A DNA stretch of 64,000 nucleotides, taken from contig NZ_LNYY01000019.1 of the NCBI RefSeq assembly GCF_001468005.1, forward strand, positions 590,445-654,444, written 5' to 3'. Shown one piece after another: positions 35,547 to 43,244 of this stretch. Positions within the stretch are counted from its first letter, which is position 1, and the number at the start of each line of letters is the position of its first letter. The notes under the pieces were generated by a model. The model was not told the DNA's origin. It made no database searches and was given only the letters and a program-made list of their open reading frames with translations. The position numbers and the translations under genes are program-made. The DNA is from Legionella steelei (GTDB lineage: Bacteria > Pseudomonadota > Gammaproteobacteria > Legionellales > Legionellaceae).

Positions 35547-38324
35547 ATGGCTATTGAGTTAAGGAAAAAATTACAAGACATATATAATCGCTTTCCATCA
35601 ATTGGACGCTATGCAGAAATACCTGCGAGCTGGATTGATCGCATGGATTTAGAAGAAGAGTCTTCTTTTATGAATGAAGCATGGTTTTTTATCCGCAAGC
35701 GCATAATTTTTCTGATGTTTCCTGTATTAGCTGCAATTGATGTGATCACCTCCTTTATTTGTGCCACCACAAATTTTGTTGGTGCTTTATTTTCATCCGA
35801 TACCAATCAAGAGTTTTTTTTCGCTAAATCCAGAGAATATGCAACATTATTTAGCAAAAGCTTATTGGGTTTGACATTTTCATTATTTGGTTTTATCAGC
35901 CCAAAGCTTGTTTCTTTCTTTTTTCTACCTGAAAAAAAATATGACAAGGCGATGTCGGGGGGAGCACTTTATAAAGCGGATGTAGAAAATGAAACTCCTC
36001 GAACATTAGAAGATTTACAAGAGATTATCCGTCAGGCGCGAAAAAATGGTCAGTCGATAATGGCTGTTGGTGCAGGAAAATCTCAAGGAAAGCAATTTAT
36101 ACCTCTCTCCAAAGAAGGAAAGAAGGGCATTCTAATTGATATGAGTGAATTTAATGAAATCGTTATTGATAAAGATGCAAAAACAGCCAAAGTTGGTGCT
36201 GGGGTACGTTGGGTCGACTTGCAAATAGAAGCAAATAAGAAGAAATTGGCGCTTAAAGTAATGCAAGCATCAAATATTTTTTCCGTTGGGGGTTCAATTG
36301 GAACTAATATTCATGGGTGGAATCATCGTTCAGGTAATTTGGCAAATGTCGTTCAATCTTTGAAAATAATTAATTCTGACGGTGAGTTGGAAACAATTGA
36401 TAAATATTCCCCTAAATTTGGAAAAGTCTTAGGCGGATTCGGTCTTTTTGGTATTGTTGTCAGTGCTGAGATTGAATTAACAGATAATGAGAATTTAGTA
36501 GAACAGAGCGTCGATGTTTCTATTGAAAACTATTTGAAACATTTCAGAAAAAACGTACAGCCAGATGATAAGATTCGCATGCATTTATTTCGCCTATCTC
36601 TGGCTCCTAACAATCTTTTGGGGAATGGTGTTGCGGTCAACTACATCAAACTTGATAATTCTGCACCAGTAGAAAGTGAAAAAATTAATAAAGAAGATGA
36701 AAATGGAACACGAATGGAGCGTATCATGGTCAACGTGGCGCGTCGTTCTGGTTATGTACGGCAGAAATATTGGGAAGGGGAAAGACATCGTCTTTTAAAT
36801 AATGAAACCCCAATGACCACCAATGAAATAATGCAACCGTCAATTAATGCAATGTTTAATAACTCCGTGAGTGAATCTGAATGGTTGCAAGAATTTTTTG
36901 TCCCCGGAGAAAATTTAGCTAATTTTATTAAGGAATTAGGGGCATTATTGACCAAAAACAAAGTAGCCCTAATTAATAGCAGCGTGCGCTTTGTAAAAAA
37001 AGACGAATATTCCACTTTGGGTTATACAAGAGAAGGGGATCGTTTTGCTGTAGTGCTTTGTTTTAACCAAGCGCTCAAAAAAAGTGAAGTTGTTAAAACT
37101 AAAAAATGGATACGTGAAGCAAATGATTTAGTGATTAAACACGGCGGAACGTTTTATCTTCCCTATCAACAGTTTTCTTCGCAAGAACAATTTGAAAAAG
37201 CGTACGGAAAAGATCACGTGGATGAGTTCAAATCTGCAAAAGAAAATGAAGATAGGCAAGGTGTATTTTATAATGGCTTGTATCAACATTATCTTGCTCT
37301 AAAAGAAAATAAACCTAATTATTTCAAGGAATTAATGGCTTCGGCAGAGACTAAGAAGAGGTTTGCTGGATTTTTGGAGAATGTATTACAGCGTATCGAT
37401 ACTGATAAATTTTATGTTCTTCTTGAGGACATTCTGAAATATAACGATACCCATGAAGAAATTTACGCTGAATTATTGCGTTGTCTGCCGAATGTAATGC
37501 CTGGAAAATTGGGCTCTTTACGCCGAATTTTAGGGTCATTGTCTAGCATTAAAGAAGATTTAACTGCTCAGGCTAAAGCTTTAATGCCAGATGTAGAAAC
37601 CATTGATGGTTTGGTTGAAATAGGATATCCCGGTCGATTTGTCGCAGGATTTAAGTCTGCATTCAAAGTAACGGGACCCATTACTGCCGTTTATGAGCAA
37701 CAATCAATGACTGATTATGTTCAAACTGGGATCCCCAGACCTTATGATAATTTTGTAAAACTTGATTATAATGTGCCGGATTTATCTTCAATTCCCGATA
37801 ACAACGCAGAGGTCATTACTTGTTATGTGGGCTTACATCATTTCCCAGAAGATCAATTGGAACAGTTTTTGAAAAATGTGCGTCGTATTTTGCGGCCCAA
37901 TGGTCGTTTCGTGTTGGTAGACCACGATGCTCATGATAAGGAGTCCCTATTAATGGCCCATATGGCACATAGTGTCTTTAATGCCGTCAATGGTATTTCT
38001 CTTGAAAAAGAAATGACTGAAACTCGAAATTTCCGTCCTATGGATCATTGGAAATCTTTATTGAAAGAATATGGTTTATATATAGGAGATCTAGGACCTA
38101 ATGTTGCTATGATCCGCAATGGTGATCCTAGTCGTAACACCATGGTCAGTTTCGTTAAGCTCCAACCAAAGCCTTTAAGTCAGCTAGGTAAAAACCAAGC
38201 AATGAATGATGAAAATTTAGAAAAGCCTTATCACAGCAAAAGCTTGACGATGTTCTCTAAATCCCTAGATAAAAGTTATGACAAGCAGAGCCGCTCGAGG
38301 ATGAACTTGATGCTTTTATTTTGA
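35547..38324 (+). CDS. Fusion of FAD-linked oxidase and SAM methyltransferase
   Basis: 925 residues. A hydrophobic N-terminal region (about 45-130) is followed by a PCMH/VAO-type FAD domain (about 150-320): AVGAGKSQGKQFIP, VGAGVRWVDLQIEA and SVGGSIGTNIHGWNHRSG are its landmarks. A substrate region (320-640) follows, then a class I methyltransferase (about 680-880) with LVEIGYPGRF as motif I and CYVGLHHFPEDQLEQFLKNV, RRILRPNGRFVLVDHD as later motifs. So it probably oxidises and then methylates, or demethylates, one substrate near a membrane. The combination is unusual. It follows the previous gene by 23 bp. C-terminal 60 residues are Ser/Lys-rich. Confidence 0.8.
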   Translation: MAIELRKKLQDIYNRFPSIGRYAEIPASWIDRMDLEEESSFMNEAWFFIRKRIIFLMFPVLAAIDVITSFICATTNFVGALFSSDTNQEFFFAKSREYATLFSKSLLGLTFSLFGFISPKLVSFFFLPEKKYDKAMSGGALYKADVENETPRTLEDLQEIIRQARKNGQSIMAVGAGKSQGKQFIPLSKEGKKGILIDMSEFNEIVIDKDAKTAKVGAGVRWVDLQIEANKKKLALKVMQASNIFSVGGSIGTNIHGWNHRSGNLANVVQSLKIINSDGELETIDKYSPKFGKVLGGFGLFGIVVSAEIELTDNENLVEQSVDVSIENYLKHFRKNVQPDDKIRMHLFRLSLAPNNLLGNGVAVNYIKLDNSAPVESEKINKEDENGTRMERIMVNVARRSGYVRQKYWEGERHRLLNNETPMTTNEIMQPSINAMFNNSVSESEWLQEFFVPGENLANFIKELGALLTKNKVALINSSVRFVKKDEYSTLGYTREGDRFAVVLCFNQALKKSEVVKTKKWIREANDLVIKHGGTFYLPYQQFSSQEQFEKAYGKDHVDEFKSAKENEDRQGVFYNGLYQHYLALKENKPNYFKELMASAETKKRFAGFLENVLQRIDTDKFYVLLEDILKYNDTHEEIYAELLRCLPNVMPGKLGSLRRILGSLSSIKEDLTAQAKALMPDVETIDGLVEIGYPGRFVAGFKSAFKVTGPITAVYEQQSMTDYVQTGIPRPYDNFVKLDYNVPDLSSIPDNNAEVITCYVGLHHFPEDQLEQFLKNVRRILRPNGRFVLVDHDAHDKESLLMAHMAHSVFNAVNGISLEKEMTETRNFRPMDHWKSLLKEYGLYIGDLGPNVAMIRNGDPSRNTMVSFVKLQPKPLSQLGKNQAMNDENLEKPYHSKSLTMFSKSLDKSYDKQSRSRMNLMLLF

Positions 38325-38731
38325 TCTATTTTCCGAAGGTACATCCTGTCGGTATCACTTTTTCAGTTGGGGCTAGATTGAGAAATGCCGCACTTTCGAC
38401 AAACATAAGCTGCGTTTTAGGTTTTAAGAATTCCAAGAGAAGGGGTGGCTAATTATGAGGCGCGAGAAAAGGGCTGTATTAATCAATTATATCAAGCCTG
38501 GCCCCAAACATATTGCAAACGCTTTTCCCTTTTACGCTCCATTTTTGTTAAAGATTTGTATTGTTTACACGGGAGGGTTGGGGCCTATAAAGTTTATGTG
38601 ACTATCAAACTTCAGATTTTAAATGGCGCAGATAATAGACTCGATGGATAATTATTATCAAACAAATGTACTATGCTCATTATAAAACTTAGTTTGGCAA
38701 GCTCTCTTTAGAGCCTGCGGTCAAATATAGG
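38325..38731. other. Intergenic region, nothing clear
   Basis: About 407 bases between convergent genes. Short frames on the plus strand (38445-38651) have no family resemblance, and I do not call them. The flanking genes look intact. Confidence 0.3.
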
Positions 38732-39766
38732 CTACTGCACGCCATGGAGCATGAGTTCGGCTCTTGCTGCTGATTCTATACACTCGATTTCGGCGGAGCC
38801 AATTGAAGCACCTTTAAAGAAACCAAAGTGAGTTAAAGCCCCCGCCGTAACCACCCCACAACCTCCGCTTAAAAAAAGCAAGTTAGTGGCAGCGGCAGAG
38901 CCTGTTGCAATACCTGTTAGCAAGGCAAAAGGGCCTGTCCATGCACCAGCGGCGCACCCAATGGCAAAACCAATTGAAAATACTAAAAGACTGGTAAGAG
39001 CCGCTGTAACAATAGCAGCAAACGCCTCTTTAAGGGGTATGGGTTGTTCATTCAAAATTTTCTTGCATTGCTCGGAGTAAATTTTGATCAACTGCTCTTT
39101 ATCTTTTCCCCCAAACCTCAGATAGGTAATTAATAAATTGGTTTGATCGCCAAGTTGAACAAATTGCTCATCCGATAAATTAAATTCTTCGGCAGCAGAA
39201 ATAAAATCATCTATAGCTTTGTAGAGAAGCGACTTAGGATCTAACTTATTCCGGGCTTGTTGTAAAGGATAAGATGGACCTGGGCCAAGCGTCTTCATTC
39301 GCTTTGAAAGATTAATTAAGCTTTCGCCTTTATCTTTAGCTGAAAAGGAAATACATTCTGCAAAACCTTTTGTGTTTTCAGGGAGTTCGTTGTTTACTTC
39401 ATTAAAAATTGTGAGGATACGGTGGTCATCATCAGATTTATCAAGTTTTGTGCCCACTAAAATGAGGGGCGCCTCTGGATTGCGTGCTCTAAATTGAGCA
39501 ATTTTTTCTTTTGTCTCTGTTGCATTATAGTCTTCTGATAAATCAACACAAAAGAGTGCTATTCTTGCATTTGATAAAATATCAGAAATTTGTTTTCCAT
39601 GTTTTTGACGAATGTTAATTTTGCTTATATCCCATTCCTTTGAATTGAAAGCACTATAAGTAGAGGTGGATTTTGAAGATAGGTCAACGGGCTTACCAGT
39701 CAGCAGTTGGCAAAGTGTAGTTTTACCTGATTTCGCACCACCAAAAACAACAACTTCAACAGCCAT
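38732..39766 (-). CDS. Rab/Ras-like small GTPase with hydrophobic C-terminus, putative effector
   Basis: 344 residues. Residues 1-170 are a Ras-superfamily G domain: P-loop FGGAKSGKTTL, GTKLD for NKxD (G4) and SFSAKDKG for the SAK motif (G5). The G3 motif is WDISK instead of WDTAGQ, so the catalytic Gln is missing and GTP hydrolysis may be slow or lost. Residues 170-240 are helical, and 243-320 contain two Gly/Ala-rich hydrophobic hairpins (SIGFAIGCAAGAWTGPFAL and later), which could insert into a host membrane. Eukaryotic-type GTPases of this sort are rare in bacteria but known in Legionella (for example L. longbeachae Rab-like proteins). Effector role inferred. Confidence 0.78.
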   Translation of the reverse strand: MAVEVVVFGGAKSGKTTLCQLLTGKPVDLSSKSTSTYSAFNSKEWDISKINIRQKHGKQISDILSNARIALFCVDLSEDYNATETKEKIAQFRARNPEAPLILVGTKLDKSDDDHRILTIFNEVNNELPENTKGFAECISFSAKDKGESLINLSKRMKTLGPGPSYPLQQARNKLDPKSLLYKAIDDFISAAEEFNLSDEQFVQLGDQTNLLITYLRFGGKDKEQLIKIYSEQCKKILNEQPIPLKEAFAAIVTAALTSLLVFSIGFAIGCAAGAWTGPFALLTGIATGSAAATNLLFLSGGCGVVTAGALTHFGFFKGASIGSAEIECIESAARAELMLHGVQ

Positions 39767-39899
39767 AATTTTAATCTCTTAAAGGGAACAAATTGGGCGA
39801 TTGTAATGCATTTGGAGAGGGTAGCATAGAGGCCTAATGTAGGTGCTATGCGTTTAACTCTGATTATCTCAAGATATCTAATTGAATAAATCTTAATTG

Positions 39900-39929
39900 T
39901 CGCGGCTTCGATTCCCGCAGCCTCTACCA
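39900..39929 (+). other. tRNA/tmRNA 3'-end-like sequence, possible att remnant
   Basis: CGCGGCTTCGATTCCCGC followed by AGCCTCTACCA looks like a T-arm (one mismatch in the stem), an acceptor-stem half and a genomic CCA. No matching 5' half lies upstream, so it is not a whole gene. Sequences like this are left at one edge of islands that integrate into tRNA or tmRNA 3' ends. Its place in the plasticity zone fits this. Confidence 0.45.
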
Positions 39930-40000
39930 TGGCAATAAAATTGAATAAAATTATCCAGTAATGTATAATTTATACACAATAATTGTATTGCCTGCAAATT

Positions 40001-40552
40001 ATGAGTAAAAAAAGAAAGTTGTCTTATATTGTTGACGCTAGTGAGTTGAGGGTTAGATTTACCAAGTTAAAGGATTCAATTGAAGCAATAAATGATCCTG
40101 GCTCATTTATCCCAAACAGTCTACATAATTATTTGATCCAGAAAGACATATATGAAGAAACTATTGAAAATTTAAGAACTTCCAGTAAACAGGATTATTT
40201 TAAAAGTAAAAAATTGAATAATTATGCCAAGTTCAGCAGCGGTACTGAAAAATTAACCTCCATAGCTTTAAATGAATACAATTATGGGATAAGAGATTAT
40301 TTTTTGGAATTACCTGAAAAAATTCAGGAACTTAAACAAATTAAACGAGAATTAAAAGCATTGATCCACGCCGCTGATAATCGTGCACCATCTCTTTTTA
40401 AAACTGGGAATGTGAAAGGGGCTATTCGTGATGTGATAGATTTGGAAGAGGTTGGTCAATTATTATCCTTTGCTGAAGAAACACGCGATCTCATGGAAGC
40501 CAATCGCGAGCTTTTCTTATCGAGTGATAGTAAATTTTATATTTTAAATTAA
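40001..40552 (+). CDS. Hypothetical protein, 183 residues
   Basis: Starts MSKKRKLSYIVDASELRVRF. The start at 40001 is chosen over an in-frame TTG six codons upstream. No clear ribosome-binding site. The product is highly charged and helical, probably coiled-coil in the KIQELKQIKRELKALIHAAD stretch (near 110-130). No signal peptide. It lies 70 bp after the tRNA-like end. No family recognised. Confidence 0.55.
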   Translation: MSKKRKLSYIVDASELRVRFTKLKDSIEAINDPGSFIPNSLHNYLIQKDIYEETIENLRTSSKQDYFKSKKLNNYAKFSSGTEKLTSIALNEYNYGIRDYFLELPEKIQELKQIKRELKALIHAADNRAPSLFKTGNVKGAIRDVIDLEEVGQLLSFAEETRDLMEANRELFLSSDSKFYILN

Positions 40553-40817
40553 TTGCGAATTGTTCAAGCCTTGATTATCCGCGTGAATTAACGTTGGTTT
40601 ACATTTGCGCTTATCCCGTTGCTAAATAATCTTGTCCAAATTGCTCTGAGTATTCTTGATAATTTCCCACATGCAATGGGGGTAGACCTTGAATTGTGAA
40701 GAAATTGGGGAAGATTTTTGCTTGCATTATTCTAGTGTGAGTAAAATAGTTAAAAAATTATCACTATAGTTTTGAAATTCACAATTCAAGGCCTGACCCC
40801 ATATACACACAAATAAA

Positions 40818-40846
40818 TTGACAATGTATCTACTGATAGATAGAAT
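40818..40846 (+). promoter_or_regulatory. Promoter and operator of the tetR gene
   Basis: TTGACA (40818-40823) and TAGAAT (40841-40846) are separated by exactly 17 bases, a near-consensus sigma-70 promoter. The spacer contains the palindrome TATCTA-N4-TAGATA (40827-40842), overlapping the first bases of the -10 box. The same half-sites occur at 41447-41462. A repressor bound here would block RNA polymerase, so autorepression is expected. Confidence 0.8.
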
Positions 40847-40853
40847 ACTTATT

Positions 40854-41426
40854 ATGAAAATTACAACAACACAAGAAAAAATATTAACCACTGCAGAAAG
40901 TTTAATCCAAACGATGGGTTATAACGCTTTTAGTTATAAAGATATTGCGCAGGTGGTGGGTATTAAAACGTCAAGTATTCATTACTATTATCCTGCTAAA
41001 GAAGACTTGGCTGCTGCCGTAATAGACTGGCAATTGAATCGACTGTCATTGTCTTTAAATGAACTGAAATTTAATGCATCTTTATCTTTGCAACAAAAGT
41101 TATTGAACTTTGTGGATAAGGTCATTTCTTTAACTGTGCATGATGAGATGAAAATGTGCCTAGGTGGCATGCTGGCCTCAGATGTAATTTCATTAACAGA
41201 AAAGGTTAAGGTTAAAGTCCGAACTTTTTTTAATGTTATGGGCAAGTGGATAAAAGAAGTCATCAGCGAAGGAATTTCTGATAAAGAAAAACTAGACATT
41301 ATTCAACTGGAGGAACTTTCTAGGTATATTTTAGTTCAACTAGAAGGAGGCTTGTTAATGTCGAGATTGTATGAGGATATTTCCTATGTTGAAACAGTGA
41401 AACACTATATTAAAAAAACTTTTTAA
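40854..41426 (+). CDS. TetR-family transcriptional repressor
   Basis: 190 residues. ATG 40854 lies eight bases after the -10 box; that would give a very short leader or leaderless mRNA, and no strong ribosome-binding site is seen. The N-terminal helix-turn-helix is standard: TTAESLIQTMGYNAFSYKDI, then AQVVGIKTSSIHYYYPAKEDL. The C-terminal ligand domain has one Cys in EMKMCLGGMLASD, as in the NemR/AcrR-like regulators that sense electrophiles or small ligands. It probably represses itself and the ABM-domain gene 50 bp downstream through the shared palindrome. Confidence 0.92.
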   Translation: MKITTTQEKILTTAESLIQTMGYNAFSYKDIAQVVGIKTSSIHYYYPAKEDLAAAVIDWQLNRLSLSLNELKFNASLSLQQKLLNFVDKVISLTVHDEMKMCLGGMLASDVISLTEKVKVKVRTFFNVMGKWIKEVISEGISDKEKLDIIQLEELSRYILVQLEGGLLMSRLYEDISYVETVKHYIKKTF

Positions 41427-41445
41427 AATTTTTTATCTAATTAAT

Positions 41446-41463
41446 CTATCTATCGGTAGATAG
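41446..41463 (+). promoter_or_regulatory. Second copy of the TetR operator palindrome
   Basis: CTATCTA-TCGG-TAGATAG, 7-bp half-sites except for the central four bases, lying between the tetR stop and the next start. It shares TATCTA-N4-TAGATA with the tetR promoter and is 13 bases ahead of ATG 41476. It should place the downstream gene under TetR control. Confidence 0.75.
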
Positions 41464-41475
41464 TTTTTTGGGGCT

Positions 41476-42201
41476 ATGAAATTTAAACTACTATCTATTG
41501 GATTTATAACTTCTAACTATGCGAGTAAAACAACCATGCGAACTAGCGCGAATAACATTCATAAAGCCACTTATATCAATATGGAAAGCAAACAAGAATC
41601 CATGTCAAATTTTGCAGAATTTCTTAAAAAAGGAGCGCAACTTGTGCGACAAACCGAACCCAATACCGCACTTTGGTTTGCGTTAAAGAAAGATAATCAT
41701 CTTGCTGTTTTTGATATTTTTTTTGATGAAAAAGGAAGGGAGTTGCATTTTACAGGCCAAGTTGCTAATGCCTTAAAAGAAAATGCTTCGCAATTGGTAG
41801 TAGGGGGTTGGGATCAAGGTGTGTTAGCTAATGTATGTAACTATGATGTCATTGCTGCTAATAATTTTAATTTGAATATGGTTTTGACCGCTAAAGAAGC
41901 ATCTTATATTGTTTTTAAGGCAAACCCAGGTAAAAGCCATGAGTTAGAACTCTTATTAAAAGGAGGTTCCCAACTTATTAATACAACAGAGCCAAAAACT
42001 TATTTTTGGGTTGCTTTAAAAACTGACAAAGATACTTACGCTATCTTTGATGCTTTCCAAGATAAAGCTGCTCAAAAAATGCATTTCTCGGGCCAGGTTG
42101 CTTCGGCGCTACAAAAAAATGCGGAACATTTGATTGCAGGAGGATGGGAAAAAGGTGTTCTAGCTCATATTCATAATTTTCAAATTATAGCTTCATCCTA
42201 A
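41476..42201 (+). CDS. Tandem ABM (dimeric alpha/beta barrel) domain protein
   Basis: 241 residues. Two copies of a roughly 100-residue domain: KKGAQLVRQTEPNTALWFAL with LAVFDIFFDEKGRELHFTG and VVGGWDQGVLANV in the first, and GGSQLINTTEPKTYFWVAL with YAIFDAFQDKAAQKMHFSG and AGGWEKGVLAHI in the second. This is the ABM-like ferredoxin fold, seen in small monooxygenases such as YgiN. A fused pair can form the barrel within one chain. The ATG at 41476 follows TTGGGG. It sits under the second TetR operator, which suggests inducible detoxification of an electrophile, quinone or antibiotic. The ligand is unknown. Confidence 0.8.
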   Translation: MKFKLLSIGFITSNYASKTTMRTSANNIHKATYINMESKQESMSNFAEFLKKGAQLVRQTEPNTALWFALKKDNHLAVFDIFFDEKGRELHFTGQVANALKENASQLVVGGWDQGVLANVCNYDVIAANNFNLNMVLTAKEASYIVFKANPGKSHELELLLKGGSQLINTTEPKTYFWVALKTDKDTYAIFDAFQDKAAQKMHFSGQVASALQKNAEHLIAGGWEKGVLAHIHNFQIIASS

Positions 42202-42332
42202 TTTTGCGCACTTTGGTGCGCCTTACTTTGCCTTATTTTTGTATCGCTTCACCTTTGGTTTGAAGAAGTAGGCTTGGTATATAGCCGCGAATTCAAATGC
42301 ATCTCTTGGGCTTCATTTAATTTGAGTCGACT

Positions 42333-42743
42333 TTATTTCCCCAAAGATGTATTCGTATTTTCTTTAAATTCATGAGAATTAATACTTTCCAAATTGGAAG
42401 AAATTTTTTTTATTAGCTTTAATAATGAAGATTCTGAAGAGTTACTATGCTCACATTTACTTTGTAACTCATATATTGTACGTTTAAAAAATATTTTCAA
42501 TTCCTCTGAGTTTTTTGGAGGACTATGTCTTAAAATATCAAGAATATTTTTTGAGTCGTCCAAAATATCCTTTCTAAAAACTGAATGACCAGCTACGTAA
42601 GACCTTAGAAAATTCAGCTCTCCATTCCCTTGGGTTTTATATTGGCGTTCAAAAGCCTGATAAAACAAATCAATTTGATTTATTGTACTACAAAGTTGAT
42701 TGTCGAAAGACGAACTATCTATTTCTATTCGGGTGTTATACAT
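42333..42743 (-). CDS. Hypothetical protein, 136 residues
   Basis: A complete small frame with ATG at 42743. It is helical and charged, with an amphipathic stretch QLCSTINQIDLFYQAFERQY and KKISSNLESINSHE near the end. No signal peptide, membrane segment or family recognised. It lies between the ABM gene and the IS30-like remnant. Could be a small effector or a scrap. Confidence 0.5.
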   Translation of the reverse strand: MYNTRIEIDSSSFDNQLCSTINQIDLFYQAFERQYKTQGNGELNFLRSYVAGHSVFRKDILDDSKNILDILRHSPPKNSEELKIFFKRTIYELQSKCEHSNSSESSLLKLIKKISSNLESINSHEFKENTNTSLGK

Positions 42744-42910
42744 GATAGCGAAGCCTTATAATGTTTTTTTAAAATACTACCACATGTTACAAATATTCCA
42801 AGATTGGCTCGCAATCTGCCATATTTTTTCCTGAATCCGCCATCCCTGATTTTTCACTAAGTCTGATTATTTTGATAATCAGACTTAAAGTATAAAGTGT
42901 AGGGTGGTTA

Positions 42911-43159
42911 CAAGTCATAAGTGCAAGCGCCTTTTTATAACATAGTGTTCATTTTCATCTTCATTTCATGGTACAGATTTCTTCCGTAAAAACTTCATTT
43001 GGTGATGCATAACCAAGGCTTCTGCGTGGTCTATTATTTAATTGGTCTGCGATAAAAGCAAGATATTCATCTGTGATGCAAGTAAAACTTGAACCTTTCT
43101 TTTAGAATTATATCAACTGGATTGGTTAATTAATAAACAAAACTTGCACTTATAACTTG
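42911..43159 (-). mobile_element. Internally deleted IS30-like element
   Basis: CAAGTCATAAGTGCAAG (42911-42927) is repeated in inverted form, with one mismatch, at 43143-43159. Between them lie only the last 44 codons of an IS30-type transposase. So both terminal repeats survive while most of the transposase is gone, giving a 249-bp, MITE-like relic. It lies directly left of the Tn3-type transposon. Confidence 0.65.
42961..43093 (-). pseudogene. IS30-family transposase C-terminal fragment
   Basis: Reads ITDEYLAFIADQLNNRPRR then SLGYASPNEVF and a normal end. LNNRPRRSLGYASPNEVF is the conserved C-terminal motif of IS30-type transposases (the catalytic Glu region lies ahead of it and is missing). 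No start codon remains. Confidence 0.75.
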
Positions 43160-43206
43160 GATCTAAGTCATAACGTTGATTAAATAATTTATATTTAGCA
43201 ACCATT

Positions 43207-43244
43207 GGGGGTTGAGGTCCAATGGTACGAAAACGTACGCTAAG
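43207..43244 (+). repeat. Left 38-bp terminal inverted repeat
   Basis: GGGGGTTGAGGTCCAATGG then TACGAAAACGTACGCTAAG. It differs from the right end only in the first part (extra G in place of T, and AAT versus AGT). The last bases overlap the tnpA stop region, as usual in Tn3 elements. Confidence 0.93.

Noticed and set aside
38445-38651. 68-codon frame in the gap before the GTPase gene
   Set aside because: No family resemblance, a GTG start of doubtful quality and competing frames in the same place.
39900-39929. A functional tRNA gene
   Set aside because: Only the 3' part is present, and the T-stem has a mismatch; no D-arm, anticodon arm or 5' acceptor half is found upstream.
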